Assembly: GCF_024518675.1 (NCBI RefSeq)
Contig: NZ_JANIGL010000005.1
Location: 1-64,000, forward strand
DNA: 64,000 bases
Direction: 5' to 3'
From: Pseudoalteromonas shioyasakiensis
GTDB taxonomy: Bacteria; Pseudomonadota; Gammaproteobacteria; Enterobacterales; Alteromonadaceae
Below the pieces are notes generated by a model that saw only the letters and a program-made list of their open reading frames with translations, had not been told where the DNA came from and searched no databases. Shown here in pieces: positions 38,901-48,105 of this stretch. The position numbers were made by a program, and so were the translations under genes. The stretch's first letter is position 1; each line of letters begins with the position of its first letter.

Positions 38901-39703
38901 ACTACCAGCGGCGCAGTTGTAAAGTTATTATTGAAATAAAAGTAATTACAGCCATCACTCCAGCCATCAACGTTAAAACCAGTAAAAAAGCTTTCCCATA
39001 ACACCTCGACTTGATTATCATCAACAAAGGTACGATTGCTACCAGGCTCTACCACCAAGTAAGCGACTTTTTCGCTATTTATAAAGCCGCTACGCGTTTC
39101 AGAGGCCTCTAAGGCAATGTTAACACCTGTTGTTGTTAATGAACCGGTTTCTACCGCGACCGTTAAGAATGGTCGTAGTGCATCCCTAGGTGGGTTAGTC
39201 TCCAAGCTATTAATTGTTTGTAATGAATGAAAAAAGTTTGGCCTCACCGCAAAAGGCTGAGCAAAACTGATACTTTTATAACTTGGCGGAATCACGTAAT
39301 TAGAGTTAGGGCCGTATTGAATTTCTAGCTGAATATCGGTGCTACCCACCTCCATAATGGTGCCATCAGGAAATTCATGAACACCATATTCAACCGCCAA
39401 ATAATGTGCGCCCATTGTAATATGCTCACCATCTTCCCCTGTAGGCTCTAAAGGAAGGGCTTCAAACCCTGTTGTAGTTACATTACGTATTCTTACTATC
39501 GCTGGGTTTCCCCCTTGATTGGTCGAAAGCATAAATACCGCAGGCGGTGTGTCGTATTGTTGCTGAAAATTTATCTTAGTCCAAATAGGTGATACATAAG
39601 TGTCTTGCAACTCAATGAAGCGACCTTCTATTTTTGGAGTTACAGCAATTGCCCCCAGACTAAAGAGCATTGTAATAATCAATACAAACAATTTATACAT
39701 CAT
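35960..39703 (-). CDS. mshQ: MSHA biogenesis protein MshQ
   Basis: A 1247-residue secreted protein. The signal peptide MMYKLFVLIITMLFSLGAIA is followed by beta-rich repeats and the DUF6701-type region typical of MshQ (SISAQQSWV..., LNPQGILQFGRFRGNDRVIYWREV at the end). It has 20-odd cysteines, many paired a few residues apart, as in adhesin-like pilus-tip proteins. It is the last msh gene. The start codon overlaps the mshP stop (CCATGATG). Its job in the pilus is poorly known; a tip or adhesin role is inferred. Confidence 0.85.
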   Translation of the reverse strand: MMYKLFVLIITMLFSLGAIAVTPKIEGRFIELQDTYVSPIWTKINFQQQYDTPPAVFMLSTNQGGNPAIVRIRNVTTTGFEALPLEPTGEDGEHITMGAHYLAVEYGVHEFPDGTIMEVGSTDIQLEIQYGPNSNYVIPPSYKSISFAQPFAVRPNFFHSLQTINSLETNPPRDALRPFLTVAVETGSLTTTGVNIALEASETRSGFINSEKVAYLVVEPGSNRTFVDDNQVEVLWESFFTGFNVDGWSDGCNYFYFNNNFTTAPLVVASKNSRVGSDGGWLRSCNLTRSRLGIVVDEDRDGDNERNHQNEEASILAMTSTFVSNGDILSCDTLFPGAIATYNNGQIQLVQGVTVTDNNANVLTTTNYISTALTNIPLCNGQPCAAKGENALTAGQASQVPTVANDGSSGSAIPTTLGGDYFFDELQMTMIEAEYRVTAPTRIFLQNSSTLLSTSFLSVANTKITVENGAYLAIYVDGAVSIGAGVDFSAFLVATGEVRIAQEAHYTGMITSGTEIIAEESSSFTGTAVPNNIPGFCGINTPILLDHYRLSMSDNKGLTCQAKELTLTACANDACDIIYDEVSTLDLSPSITAQQSWVTGEVVTFTGIADLLFAKRTSGQVQFGYNVADPSAPLRCYIGGTNVGLGSCKVTFSDAGFIFKNDSDNNTSILTQLSGKPSNTGFNASQLAIQAVKTNTTTGVCEAAFPAGGEVAIDLAYSCSAGSTCSDTLALTNNATTHSISQSYQTVPLQFDSDSKAPIVINYPDAGKLSLTAKLNLVLDPVTNLSLNLTGSSNEFVVKPFALAMSFPDDGANAQANDASGSLFKLTGESFALKMNAVQWLDNQDTNNDGYPDNYSVISNNPIAKHFIGDQPDVQPSVYLPTSGVLGTLQQENLVAFADTGNLSESISNYSYDQVGIIDLTAGLKDADYLGAGDVRGAITRVGRFAPSQYAVQNIQASAQCTRYGSNATYLSEPFALGFTVQALNHNNQVMKNYIGGFVNSEVSINAENNEVGNYVAASSLTPRLQNLETSQWGTAATAGLWPINDNDTILARRGFNDPDGPFENVDLMATVTGIEGAVLLGADDNPNIATDCAASNSCNSVVLNDTPISFRFGRLVLGDNAGSDLDELRVPMQAQYYNGSEFVLDANNNCTAFVHPQITQISPSTPQLNYTYSSGTSGQLEEGIYPADNGIYAQPQGVGIFTLEYATENWLQWDWQGDGSQLNPQGILQFGRFRGNDRVIYWREVR

Positions 39704-40194
39704 GGCAAGGTCTTCGCTGCTACACTGAGAGTTCGTTGAGTTTGCCAAAAGTCTTTACGACATGCTTCGCCTATGGCGCAATCACTGGGAGAGCAAATAG
39801 CACGACTTTGTAAATAAAAAATGTTCACCGAACCTGCGCTATTGCTACTATCGGGTACATTTAAATATTGCTGACAACCTACACTGACGGTGCAATTTTC
39901 TAAATACGGAGTTTGAAAAACGGGTGTGGTCGTAACTGCGGCACAGTTTTGTGCAGAGCTATTTAATGGGAAAATCTCAGTGAGTGCCCCCTCCAAGCCA
40001 CTTTGCGCAGCTAAGTAGGCACGTGAGCCGTAATACTCAATTACATTTTGTTGTGAAGAGGCTGATAATATTTTGACCAACGCCAAGCCAAGGACTAATA
40101 ACACAACAATGATCACTAATGTGATCACCAGTAAATTCCCCTTTTGCTGGGTTTTATTTATTATTATATGTTGCGGCCGACGCTTAAGGAACAT
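39700..40194 (-). CDS. mshP: MSHA minor pilus protein MshP
   Basis: A 164-residue PilX/MshP-like protein. It has a short basic leader MFLKRRPQHIIINKTQQKG, one hydrophobic helix NLLVITLVIIVVLLVLGLAL and a small cysteine-containing head (C-x4-C pairs near the C terminus). It lacks the usual GFTLxE prepilin motif; KGNLL sits in its place. The start is uncertain because the upstream frame is open through mshO; I chose the ATG overlapping the mshO stop. Confidence 0.78.
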   Translation of the reverse strand: MFLKRRPQHIIINKTQQKGNLLVITLVIIVVLLVLGLALVKILSASSQQNVIEYYGSRAYLAAQSGLEGALTEIFPLNSSAQNCAAVTTTPVFQTPYLENCTVSVGCQQYLNVPDSSNSAGSVNIFYLQSRAICSPSDCAIGEACRKDFWQTQRTLSVAAKTLP

Positions 40195-41014
40195 TAGGAA
40201 TATGTACCTCATGGTTAAATACCATAGCTTCACTTTCGTTGAACGCCATAACAGCATGAATATTAAGTACAGCATTACGGGTTAATGCAGTATCAGTTAA
40301 TCTAAAAAACGCATTATTTGTTAAATCATTGCCTAAGTGTAGCGCTAATAAATCCCGTTTAACTCCACTTGTGCTTTGTAGTTCAAATGCATCCAGTTGG
40401 GAAATATTAAAGCCATAATCTTGATAACGGTATAATTGTGCTCCTTCGATACAAAAGCTAACTGGCGTTGCAAGAAAATATATTCGCTTAGCGGGAGACT
40501 CTTGTGCAAATCCTTGATTGAATTGCCACTGATCAATCTCACTGCTTGCTGATGATACAAAGCCAGTTAATTGTAGTCGCTTATTGCTGCTGGTGTCGTA
40601 AACTTCAGAGGGGGTGAGTGGATAAATACTAGCCCAATCGCCGCTACTCGGCTGAATTAAACCATTTAATTCAAAATCAACCGCAGTGACCGTAAAGGGT
40701 GATGTAGCGGGAAGATAACCGGTGTAATGGGTTGCTGACTGAAATGGCGTAAATTCAAGGCATTGGCTCAAAGTACAATTATTCTCACAATGTAAACGTA
40801 ACGAATTTGGCATTGCATGACGCAGCTCTTTTGCTAAACGCGTGAGCATAAAACGCGCTTGCGCAACGGCTTCTTGGCGCTCAACTCCTTGACTGTAAAT
40901 ATTAAACCCTGAATGAATAAAGGCAAAAGAGGTCACCGCTAGGATCCCTAATATAACCATAACAATGAGTAATTCGACCAAAGTAAATGCCGACTGCTTT
41001 AGGTATTTAGTCAT
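40184..41014 (-). CDS. mshO: MSHA minor pilin MshO
   Basis: A 276-residue prepilin with leader MTKYLKQSA and helix FTLVELLIVMVILGILAV. The residue before the cleavage site is Ala where most pilins have Gly, though prepilin peptidase tolerates this. The size suits a GspJ/PilW-type minor pilin. The start overlaps the mshD stop (TGATG). Confidence 0.85.
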   Translation of the reverse strand: MTKYLKQSAFTLVELLIVMVILGILAVTSFAFIHSGFNIYSQGVERQEAVAQARFMLTRLAKELRHAMPNSLRLHCENNCTLSQCLEFTPFQSATHYTGYLPATSPFTVTAVDFELNGLIQPSSGDWASIYPLTPSEVYDTSSNKRLQLTGFVSSASSEIDQWQFNQGFAQESPAKRIYFLATPVSFCIEGAQLYRYQDYGFNISQLDAFELQSTSGVKRDLLALHLGNDLTNNAFFRLTDTALTRNAVLNIHAVMAFNESEAMVFNHEVHIPNVP

Positions 41015-41550
41015 CAATAATTCCCCTTGTAAGCGCTAAATCCATATTGTTCGCTATTCGGGGGGCTTACTATTACGGTGATACGCTTTGCCAATACGCC
41101 ATCACTGGCTGTAGCACTATTAAAATCACTATCGTAAGTTACATTAACAACAACATTAAACCCGTTATATTGTGGTAAAGCTTCACCTAAACTATTTGTT
41201 ATCGGTTGATTACTAAGCGCAATATAGTCATCGACATCATCATAAGTTGTACGTAGCTCACCGCTATCAGGGCCTAAATCGGCAGTGCTAGTGCAATCTT
41301 CAGCTGCTAATGAACTCTCAGAGCAACGTCTAAACGGCGGCGCTCGTTCACTATGCTCATCGAATGATTTAGCCAAAATCTCATTCATTAATGACTGCCC
41401 TAATTCATTGGCCTGTAGCTGCAAAATAGGCTCAGCGCTTTGCCGTGCTTGTGGCGCAATTAAACCTGTGATCACGGTTAGTGCAATGGCAAAAATAACA
41501 ATGCTGATAATTAACTCAATTAAGGTAAAGCCATTGCTATGGGCACGCAT
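41014..41550 (-). CDS. mshD: MSHA minor pilin MshD
   Basis: A 178-residue prepilin with short leader MRAHSNG and cleaved helix FTLIELIISIVIFAIALTVI. The family signature is LQANELGQSLMNEILAKSFDE and two nearby cysteines follow (CSESSLAAEDC). ATG at MRAHSNG has GAAGGG eight bases upstream; longer starts lie inside mshC. Confidence 0.87.
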   Translation of the reverse strand: MRAHSNGFTLIELIISIVIFAIALTVITGLIAPQARQSAEPILQLQANELGQSLMNEILAKSFDEHSERAPPFRRCSESSLAAEDCTSTADLGPDSGELRTTYDDVDDYIALSNQPITNSLGEALPQYNGFNVVVNVTYDSDFNSATASDGVLAKRITVIVSPPNSEQYGFSAYKGNY

Positions 41551-42028
41551 AAATAAGCCCTTCACCACTAATACATACTCCAGCAAGTGCGACATCTATT
41601 CTACAAGTGCCTTGGCAGCTTTGATCACTGCGACCTAGGGGGTCGAAATTTATCTGCGTAAACTGCGCACCTTGATCATCCAATGCTGTAAAAACAAAAT
41701 CACTACGCTGCGTATCAATACGAACAACCAAGTGATCGGGGTTATTTACATCAGCCCCTCCTGTACAGGTATCTGTCGCCGGGCCTGCTATCAAGGTCGC
41801 TGAAATATATAACTTATGGCAATTTGTAAGCTCGGTGTTTTGCATTGCTCGTAATTGTACGGTTCTTAATACAGCTAACACCCGGTCGCGATATGCATAA
41901 GCATCCTCTGTTGAACTACCTAGAAACTTGGGCCCTGCCGTTACCGACAGGATGCCCAAAATAACTAACGTGATAATCAATTCAACCAAAGTAAAGCCAC
42001 GCAATCGTTGCTTACACGTATATTTCAT
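41537..42028 (-). CDS. mshC: MSHA minor pilin MshC
   Basis: A 163-residue GspH/FimT-type prepilin with leader MKYTCKQRLRG and helix FTLVELIITLVILGILSVTA. The head contains TNCHKLYISA and TDTCTG cysteines. ATG at MKYTCK gives a normal 11-residue leader; an upstream ATG at 42049 would overlap mshA and has no better ribosome site. Confidence 0.83.
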   Translation of the reverse strand: MKYTCKQRLRGFTLVELIITLVILGILSVTAGPKFLGSSTEDAYAYRDRVLAVLRTVQLRAMQNTELTNCHKLYISATLIAGPATDTCTGGADVNNPDHLVVRIDTQRSDFVFTALDDQGAQFTQINFDPLGRSDQSCQGTCRIDVALAGVCISGEGLIYACP

Positions 42029-42038
42029 TGCGAGATAA

Positions 42039-42572
42039 TTAACAATCATCCAATAAGATATTTACTTCTGGTGGAGTGTTTTTATCTGTAGCTGGTGTGT
42101 ATTCAACACGGCAATTGTCTGTAACAACATAACTATTAGGGAAGATAGTAACTATTGTGGTTTCACTATCACCATCGACCAGATTAAAATCAGCGCCATT
42201 TACATTTGAAGGATCAGCAGTTACATCTGCAAAATCAATATCTAAGAAGGCTTCAAATGCTTCAATGGTACCAACAGGGTAGCCATAATGAAGTGCAACA
42301 CCTTCCACTTCAGGGGTTACATTAGCGTCGTCATGTGCATAGTTTTGCTCACTGGCGATTATCGCTTTACCATTGACTATATTCATCCCACTGCGAATAG
42401 AGCCTTGAACGCCCTCAAGTGTTGATGCATTAGCATCACCTTGAAGATTCAAGAAGCGAGGGGCGGCAACAACGGCCAAAATACCTAAAATGACGATTAC
42501 GATTATCAGTTCTACTAAAGTAAAACCTGCTTGTTTATTAACTACGTTACTTTTCATTGATTGCGTTTTCAT
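42039..42572 (-). CDS. mshA: Major MSHA pilin MshA
   Basis: A 177-residue type IVa-like pilin with leader MKTQSMKSNVVNKQAG and cleaved helix FTLVELIIVIVILGILAVVAAPRFLNLQGDANASTL. The head is rich in Asp and Asn and ends in a C-terminal disulfide pair, CRVEYTP...DDC. AAGAGG seven bases before the ATG is a strong ribosome site, fitting the most abundant pilin. It sits between mshB and mshC as in Vibrio and Shewanella. Confidence 0.88.
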   Translation of the reverse strand: MKTQSMKSNVVNKQAGFTLVELIIVIVILGILAVVAAPRFLNLQGDANASTLEGVQGSIRSGMNIVNGKAIIASEQNYAHDDANVTPEVEGVALHYGYPVGTIEAFEAFLDIDFADVTADPSNVNGADFNLVDGDSETTIVTIFPNSYVVTDNCRVEYTPATDKNTPPEVNILLDDC

Positions 42573-42594
42573 AAGTAAGCCTCTTTGTTATTAC

Positions 42595-43188
42595 TTAAGA
42601 TTTAAAAATCTGTACTTTGCCTGTTACAGGTAAGTACGAAAATCCACTGGTGCCAATATGTGGTTCACCATCGATTGGAATATTTCTCGCATCTAAAGAA
42701 TGAGTTAAATAGTAAATACATTGCAGTTTATCTGCGTTATATCTCACTAAAAACAATGTCTCTTTAACTACTGACACGTCACTGCTTTGGGTATTACTTG
42801 GTGCATCTTGTAAAATTACATTCAACACCTGTTGGCATTTGCTACGGCTCATCGCTAATGCCTGTGTACTTTCTTGCTCTGTTTCGTCACTCGTCGGCGT
42901 CCCTAAACTGCCATCAACACCAACAATCACACCTCCATAATTTATATGGGTTACGAACTGCGAAGCCCCATTCCCGGCAGGCCTTGCATCTAACTCCCAT
43001 TGCCCTCGTATTAACCCCACTGCACTGGCAAAAGCCCCCGCAACGGCATCAACATTTGAACTATGAGCTCGCTCCTTAATATCTAAAAACTGCGGTACAG
43101 CTACCGTCATTACAATGGCGAGTAAAATAACCACTAGCACCAGTTCCAAAAGCGAAAAACCAGTCATATGGCGCACTCTACCTAGCAT
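42595..43188 (-). CDS. mshB: MSHA pilin protein MshB
   Basis: A 197-residue prepilin with leader MLGRVRHMTG and helix FSLLELVLVVILLAIVMTVAVPQFLDIKERA. Ends with a CQQVLN...C region like MshB. AGGTGG precedes the ATG by six bases, and the gene begins two bases after the mshG stop. No mshF gene separates mshG and mshB, unlike in Vibrio. Confidence 0.85.
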   Translation of the reverse strand: MLGRVRHMTGFSLLELVLVVILLAIVMTVAVPQFLDIKERAHSSNVDAVAGAFASAVGLIRGQWELDARPAGNGASQFVTHINYGGVIVGVDGSLGTPTSDETEQESTQALAMSRSKCQQVLNVILQDAPSNTQSSDVSVVKETLFLVRYNADKLQCIYYLTHSLDARNIPIDGEPHIGTSGFSYLPVTGKVQIFKS

Positions 43189-43190
43189 TG

Positions 43191-44414
43191 CTAACCACCT
43201 TTAATTGCTGACATCATGTTCCACATCGGCATAAAAATACCCAATGCCAAAATAAGCACCATGACAGCCACTATCACGGTTAAAATCGGTTCAATCTTGG
43301 CTGTGAGGCTACGCAAATCATAATCAACTTCACGCTCATAATAATCTGCTGCTTCTTGCAAAAGCTCATCAACTCGGCCCGTTTCTTCACCCACCGCCAC
43401 CATTTGCAACACCAGCTGCGAGAATAGATCACTGCTTTTAGAAGCTCTTAATAAACTGTCACCTTTTTCTATATCTTGCCGAATATTTAAAATTGCTCGC
43501 TCCATATAACTGTTATCAACCGCTTTTGCTGTTAAGGACAGTCCTGTAGTCATAGGTACACCAGAGCGCAATACCATAGCTAAACTTTGGCTATAGCGTG
43601 CAAGTAGCGAGCGATGGATAATATGGCCAACAATGGGGATTTTTAACTTATAGCGATCCCAATTATATAAACCCGCTTCTGTTGCTAAGTAGCGCCGGCA
43701 CATTATTACGCTCGCAATAATTATCAGTAGCAAAAGCCACCAGTAATTAACGAAGAAGTAACTTGTTGCTACTAAAATTTGAGTCATCAAAGGTAACTCA
43801 GCATCAAATTTTGCAAACATGCTGGCGAATACAGGGATCACAAATATATTTAATATCACCATAGCAACCAGTAATGCCGCAATCACAAAGGTGGGGTAAC
43901 GCATTGCTGCTTTTATACGTTTACGGGTTTCCTGCTCTTTTTCAAAATAGCTAGCGAGTTGATGAAAAGCTTCTTCTAAACGTCCTGAGCCTTCGCCGAC
44001 CAAAACCATAGCGATAGTTAATCGACTGAACACTTTATTATGCATAGTCATAGCACTGGATAGGTCTCTACCTTGCTCTAACTGTTTAATAATTTCAGTA
44101 AGAACCAACTTAAATTCTTTATTTTGCGTGGTGTCTGCAAGTCCAACCATGGCACGAATGATCGGTATACCAGCCTTGAGCAAAGAGTACATTTGCCGTG
44201 AAAACATAATCATATCGTCAAGGCCTATTTTCTCTTTAAATAGCTGCCCTAACGGTAAGTTAATGTCATTTTCTCGGTCAATCTGTGTAATCGAAATCGG
44301 CGTAAACTGGCGCTTTAATAAACTATCGGCAACGCCAGCTTGGCTGGAGGCCTCTAGCTGCCCTTTAATTAATACGCCCTTTTGATCTTTCGCTTGATAG
44401 TTATAAAGGTGCAT
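43191..44414 (-). CDS. mshG: MSHA inner-membrane platform protein MshG
   Basis: A 407-residue GspF/PilC-type protein with two T2SF domains (about 60-190 and 260-390), each with GEGSGRLEEAF or GEETGRVDELL, and three membrane spans. It anchors the pilus assembly motor. ATG at MHLYNYQ has GGAGG five bases upstream and lies within the end of mshE. Confidence 0.92.
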   Translation of the reverse strand: MHLYNYQAKDQKGVLIKGQLEASSQAGVADSLLKRQFTPISITQIDRENDINLPLGQLFKEKIGLDDMIMFSRQMYSLLKAGIPIIRAMVGLADTTQNKEFKLVLTEIIKQLEQGRDLSSAMTMHNKVFSRLTIAMVLVGEGSGRLEEAFHQLASYFEKEQETRKRIKAAMRYPTFVIAALLVAMVILNIFVIPVFASMFAKFDAELPLMTQILVATSYFFVNYWWLLLLIIIASVIMCRRYLATEAGLYNWDRYKLKIPIVGHIIHRSLLARYSQSLAMVLRSGVPMTTGLSLTAKAVDNSYMERAILNIRQDIEKGDSLLRASKSSDLFSQLVLQMVAVGEETGRVDELLQEAADYYEREVDYDLRSLTAKIEPILTVIVAVMVLILALGIFMPMWNMMSAIKGG

Positions 44415-46128
44415 CATCACCTCCAATCATTTCGGGAATATATTCAGCAACTTTAAATACTTCATCTAAAGTTGTGATCCCTTGTTTGGCATACGCTAAA
44501 GCCATGCTAGATAATGGCGCAAAATAAGGGTTATTTCTCGCGGCCTGTGCGAAGCTTTGCGTATCATTTTGACGAAGACATTCCATCATGGCTTCATCCA
44601 TCTCGAGTAACTCAAAAACACCGACTCGGCCCTTATAACCAGAGTGGTAACACGCGGTGCACCCCTTACCATAGAAAAATTCGGTATCTGCAACATCAAC
44701 ATTTAGATACTTTAACCAACTCGCTTCTTGCGCATCTGGCTGATAAGTCTGCTTGCAGTTTTGACACACTCGCCTAACTAATCGCTGCGCGATAATGGCT
44801 CTTAATGAACTAGCTACAAGGTAAGCTGGGGCTCCCATATCAATAAGTCGCATAGCACTGGTTATTGCATCATTAGTATGTAGCGTTGAAAGCACTAAAT
44901 GCCCAGTTAAAGCACCTCTTAAACCTATATCAACAGTTTCTTTGTCACGCATTTCACCGACCATTAAGATGTCAGGGTCTTGACGTAACGCTGTTCTTAA
45001 AATACTGGCAAAACTAAGCCCAATTTTATTTTTAATTTGCACTTGGTTTATGCGGCCAATGCGATATTCCACAGGATCTTCAACAGTTATGATTTTATTT
45101 TCAGGTTGGTTTAATTCACTCAATGCACCATATAAGGTCGTGGTTTTACCTGAACCAGTAGGACCTGTAACTAAGATCATGCCATGAGGGCGTTTTAATA
45201 TTGCGCGAAAACGCTTTAACAACGTCGCTGGCATACCCGTTTCATCCAATGATAATAACCCTGCAGATTGATCTAATAGCCGCATTACTACCGACTCACC
45301 ATACTGCACCGGCATGGTAGACAAACGTACATCTATGCTATGGGTATGCACTTTAATATTAAAGCGGCCATCTTGCGGTAAACGCTTTTCAGAAATATCT
45401 AAGCCAGACATTAACTTAAGACGCAGCACTAACGCAGAAGCTATTTTTACCTGGTTAAGAATGTGCTCTTGTAATACACCATCAACCCGTTGACGAATTC
45501 GTAACATGCCTTCATCAGGCTCAATGTGAATATCTGATGCTCTAACTTGAACTGCATCTTCAAAGATCGACTGTAGTAGTTTTACAACGGTGGCATCTGA
45601 GGATTCATCGCCTAATGAGTTTAAATCAAACTCTTCAACATCTTCGTACTCTTCATGCAACTGCTCAGCAAAACTGGTAATTTCTTCAGTTCTTCTATAC
45701 ACATTATCGAAGGCAGCCATGATTTGGCTTTCTTGCACCACGGCTAAATCAATGCGTTTTGGTGCTAAGATTGGTGCTAGCTGATCGAGTCCTCTTAAAT
45801 CTGCAGGATCACTCATCCCAACCAATACAGAATCACCATTATCTTCTATTACAAGTGCTCTATAGCGCCGTGCCATTGCTTCAGAAAGCAGTTTAGATAC
45901 TTCTGGCGAGATCTTACGTTGTGAAATATCTAAAAAAGGCACTTTCAATTGTTGCGCTAAAAACCGAAGCAACTGTGGTTCACTAATAAACTCTAGTGCA
46001 ATTAAGGTTGCACCAAGCTTACGCCCTGTCGCCGCCTGTACATTAAGCGCCTCACTCAATTGCGCTTCTGTGATCATCTGCTCTTCAACTAACAAGTCAC
46101 CTAACCTGAGGCGTAAACTTGGTCTCAT
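44401..46128 (-). CDS. mshE: MSHA assembly ATPase MshE (c-di-GMP binding)
   Basis: A 575-residue GspE/PilB-type ATPase. The N-terminal MshEN domain has two RLG/KLG-type motifs (RLGDLLVEEQMITEAQLSEAL near 8, KLGATLIALEFISEPQLLRFL near 37), the known c-di-GMP site. It is followed by Walker A GPTGSGKTTT, Walker B DILMVGEMRD and zinc cysteines CQNC...CTAC. It powers pilus extension and links MSHA to second-messenger level. ATG follows AGGAGGTG and overlaps mshN by four bases. Confidence 0.94.
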   Translation of the reverse strand: MRPSLRLRLGDLLVEEQMITEAQLSEALNVQAATGRKLGATLIALEFISEPQLLRFLAQQLKVPFLDISQRKISPEVSKLLSEAMARRYRALVIEDNGDSVLVGMSDPADLRGLDQLAPILAPKRIDLAVVQESQIMAAFDNVYRRTEEITSFAEQLHEEYEDVEEFDLNSLGDESSDATVVKLLQSIFEDAVQVRASDIHIEPDEGMLRIRQRVDGVLQEHILNQVKIASALVLRLKLMSGLDISEKRLPQDGRFNIKVHTHSIDVRLSTMPVQYGESVVMRLLDQSAGLLSLDETGMPATLLKRFRAILKRPHGMILVTGPTGSGKTTTLYGALSELNQPENKIITVEDPVEYRIGRINQVQIKNKIGLSFASILRTALRQDPDILMVGEMRDKETVDIGLRGALTGHLVLSTLHTNDAITSAMRLIDMGAPAYLVASSLRAIIAQRLVRRVCQNCKQTYQPDAQEASWLKYLNVDVADTEFFYGKGCTACYHSGYKGRVGVFELLEMDEAMMECLRQNDTQSFAQAARNNPYFAPLSSMALAYAKQGITTLDEVFKVAEYIPEMIGGDDAPL

Positions 46129-47204
46129 GACACACCTCCTAAAGCCTGCAAACGCTGCTCCGCATGCTTTAATACTGCAAAGTTCAGGTTCCCCACATCA
46201 ATTGCTGCTTGGTAATAGCGCTTAGCTGATAAGTAATCACCTTGGGCATCTTTAGAGGTAGCCATTGCCAACCACCATTTGCCTTGCTGAGGCTGTAGCT
46301 GTGTTAACTGCTCAAAACAAGTTAATGCACGAGTATGGTCCCCCAATTGTTGAGCTGCAGTACCTTTTAGAGCCCAATATTGTGCATCACCTTGGCTATC
46401 AAACTCATCACTTAATAATTGTTGTACTACCGCATATTGCTTACGAGTAATATAAATCTTACTCAGTAATACTCGCCACTCAAGTACTTGCGAGTCAAAC
46501 GCAATGCCATGCTCTAAAATACTCTGCGCCGATAAAATATCTTGTTGCTGAAAGTACGTTGCTGCTAATAAGCTTCGCGCTGCTATATTGCCTTTATCGC
46601 GACTAAGAATTTGTGTTAAATCATTTATTCCCTCTTGATACAAACCAAATTCGAGTGCTTGTTTAGCTTGGCGTAATAAATCCGCTATTTGCTGCTGCTC
46701 AGTACGTGGTTGAGTCACTTTTTTAACTTCAATAGTACTTTGCTGCTTAGCCGCTACCGTTTTTTGGGGTTGAACCGTTGCAGCTGTAAGTGTGACTTTT
46801 TCAGCTTTAAAAGACTCCTTTACCTCAGGCTTTACTTCGTTCTTACCTTCAAGCTCAGGCTCTGAGAGTGTGGGTGCAAATTGAGCGACTGGCGGCGCTA
46901 CAATATCAGACTGCTTCTGTATATTTTCATTAACTAGCACAGCAGGGTCGTGTATCGCTTCAAGCTGATGCTGTTTATTCACTTGGGTTGCTGTACTTAC
47001 GGGGGGTGTAACTTTCTCACTCGTTGAAGGTAAATAAATATAACTCAATACAACCACGAGTAAAGCCACTGCGACTGTCACTACCTTTTTAATAGCTCCA
47101 TGCGAATCATAAACTGGCTCGACAACAACTGTACCTTGATCATTAATCGCAGAATTAGGCTGGCGTTGTTCAATGTTTTTAAGCATAGAATTAATGACAC
47201 TCAT
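46125..47204 (-). CDS. mshN: MSHA biogenesis protein MshN (TPR)
   Basis: A 359-residue protein with one N-terminal membrane span (about 40-60), a variable proline/glutamate-rich linker, and TPR repeats (about 175-355), e.g. ALEFGLYQEGINDLTQILSRDKGN. It likely acts in pilus assembly at the inner membrane. The start MSVINSML overlaps the mshM stop by four bases (ATGA), against a longer frame seven residues upstream. Confidence 0.87.
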   Translation of the reverse strand: MSVINSMLKNIEQRQPNSAINDQGTVVVEPVYDSHGAIKKVVTVAVALLVVVLSYIYLPSTSEKVTPPVSTATQVNKQHQLEAIHDPAVLVNENIQKQSDIVAPPVAQFAPTLSEPELEGKNEVKPEVKESFKAEKVTLTAATVQPQKTVAAKQQSTIEVKKVTQPRTEQQQIADLLRQAKQALEFGLYQEGINDLTQILSRDKGNIAARSLLAATYFQQQDILSAQSILEHGIAFDSQVLEWRVLLSKIYITRKQYAVVQQLLSDEFDSQGDAQYWALKGTAAQQLGDHTRALTCFEQLTQLQPQQGKWWLAMATSKDAQGDYLSAKRYYQAAIDVGNLNFAVLKHAEQRLQALGGVS

Positions 47205-48103
47205 AGCCACTGCCTCCCAAGCCAAATCATCACAATGGCAATAGCCGAAATGCTAAATACAGCAATGTTCCAACCATTAATATAACTATTAACGGTGCAA
47301 TCTTCGGTGTCTTTTACCGCAAGGTTGATATGACGACTATTCACTTCAGTCAGCCCTTCACCATAGGCTTGTAATAAAGTTTTATGGCATAAGATATTTA
47401 CTAGGCGAGGAATACCACGGCTTGCTCGCGCTATTTTTAAACCTAATTGCTTAGTAAATAGTGGCGCACCTTTAAAACCAGCAACCTGTAAACGATGGTT
47501 AATATAATAAATTACTTCGCCAGTAGTCATTGGCCTTAACTGGTAAGAAAAGCTAATACGCTGACGTAATTGACGAACTCGTGTATGTGCTAGTTTTTCA
47601 TCAAGTTCAGGCTGACCAAATAAAATTACTTGAATCAGCTTTTCACTTTCAGTTTCAATATTGGTAAATAGCCGCAACGCTTCAAGGGCATCCCAACTTA
47701 GGCTCTGCGCTTCATCTATCAATAAAACGACCTTTTTACCTTCTTTTTGTAACGCTAATAAGTGATGATTAATTAATTGACTCAAGGCTTGCTGATCTAG
47801 CTGTTTATCAACTTCCATACCTAGCTCTACCGCAAGGGCCCAGCGCAGCTCATCTGGACTTAGATATGAGTTGGGTAAATAAGCTAAGGTATAATCGTGC
47901 TCAATTTGATTTAGTAATTTACGGCACAATAATGTTTTTCCTGTGCCCACTTCACCTGTCACCTTAATAAAACCTTCCCCCATTTCAAGTGCGGTCATAA
48001 GCACTTGCATAGCTTCATTATGTGGCGCCAGAGCACAAAAAAACTCGGTATTTGGGGTTAAGGTGAAAGGCATTTCACTTAAGTTAAAAAAGCTTAAGTA
48101 CAT
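47201..48103 (-). CDS. mshM: MSHA AAA-type ATPase MshM (ExeA/GspA-like)
   Basis: A 300-residue ATPase with Walker A GEVGTGKTLLC (near 48), Walker B VVLLIDEAQSL and one C-terminal membrane span (about 278-297). ExeA-type proteins help place the secretin in the outer membrane by acting on peptidoglycan. Just downstream of mshL, as expected. Confidence 0.9.
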   Translation of the reverse strand: MYLSFFNLSEMPFTLTPNTEFFCALAPHNEAMQVLMTALEMGEGFIKVTGEVGTGKTLLCRKLLNQIEHDYTLAYLPNSYLSPDELRWALAVELGMEVDKQLDQQALSQLINHHLLALQKEGKKVVLLIDEAQSLSWDALEALRLFTNIETESEKLIQVILFGQPELDEKLAHTRVRQLRQRISFSYQLRPMTTGEVIYYINHRLQVAGFKGAPLFTKQLGLKIARASRGIPRLVNILCHKTLLQAYGEGLTEVNSRHINLAVKDTEDCTVNSYINGWNIAVFSISAIAIVMIWLGRQWL

Positions 48104-48105
48104 AA

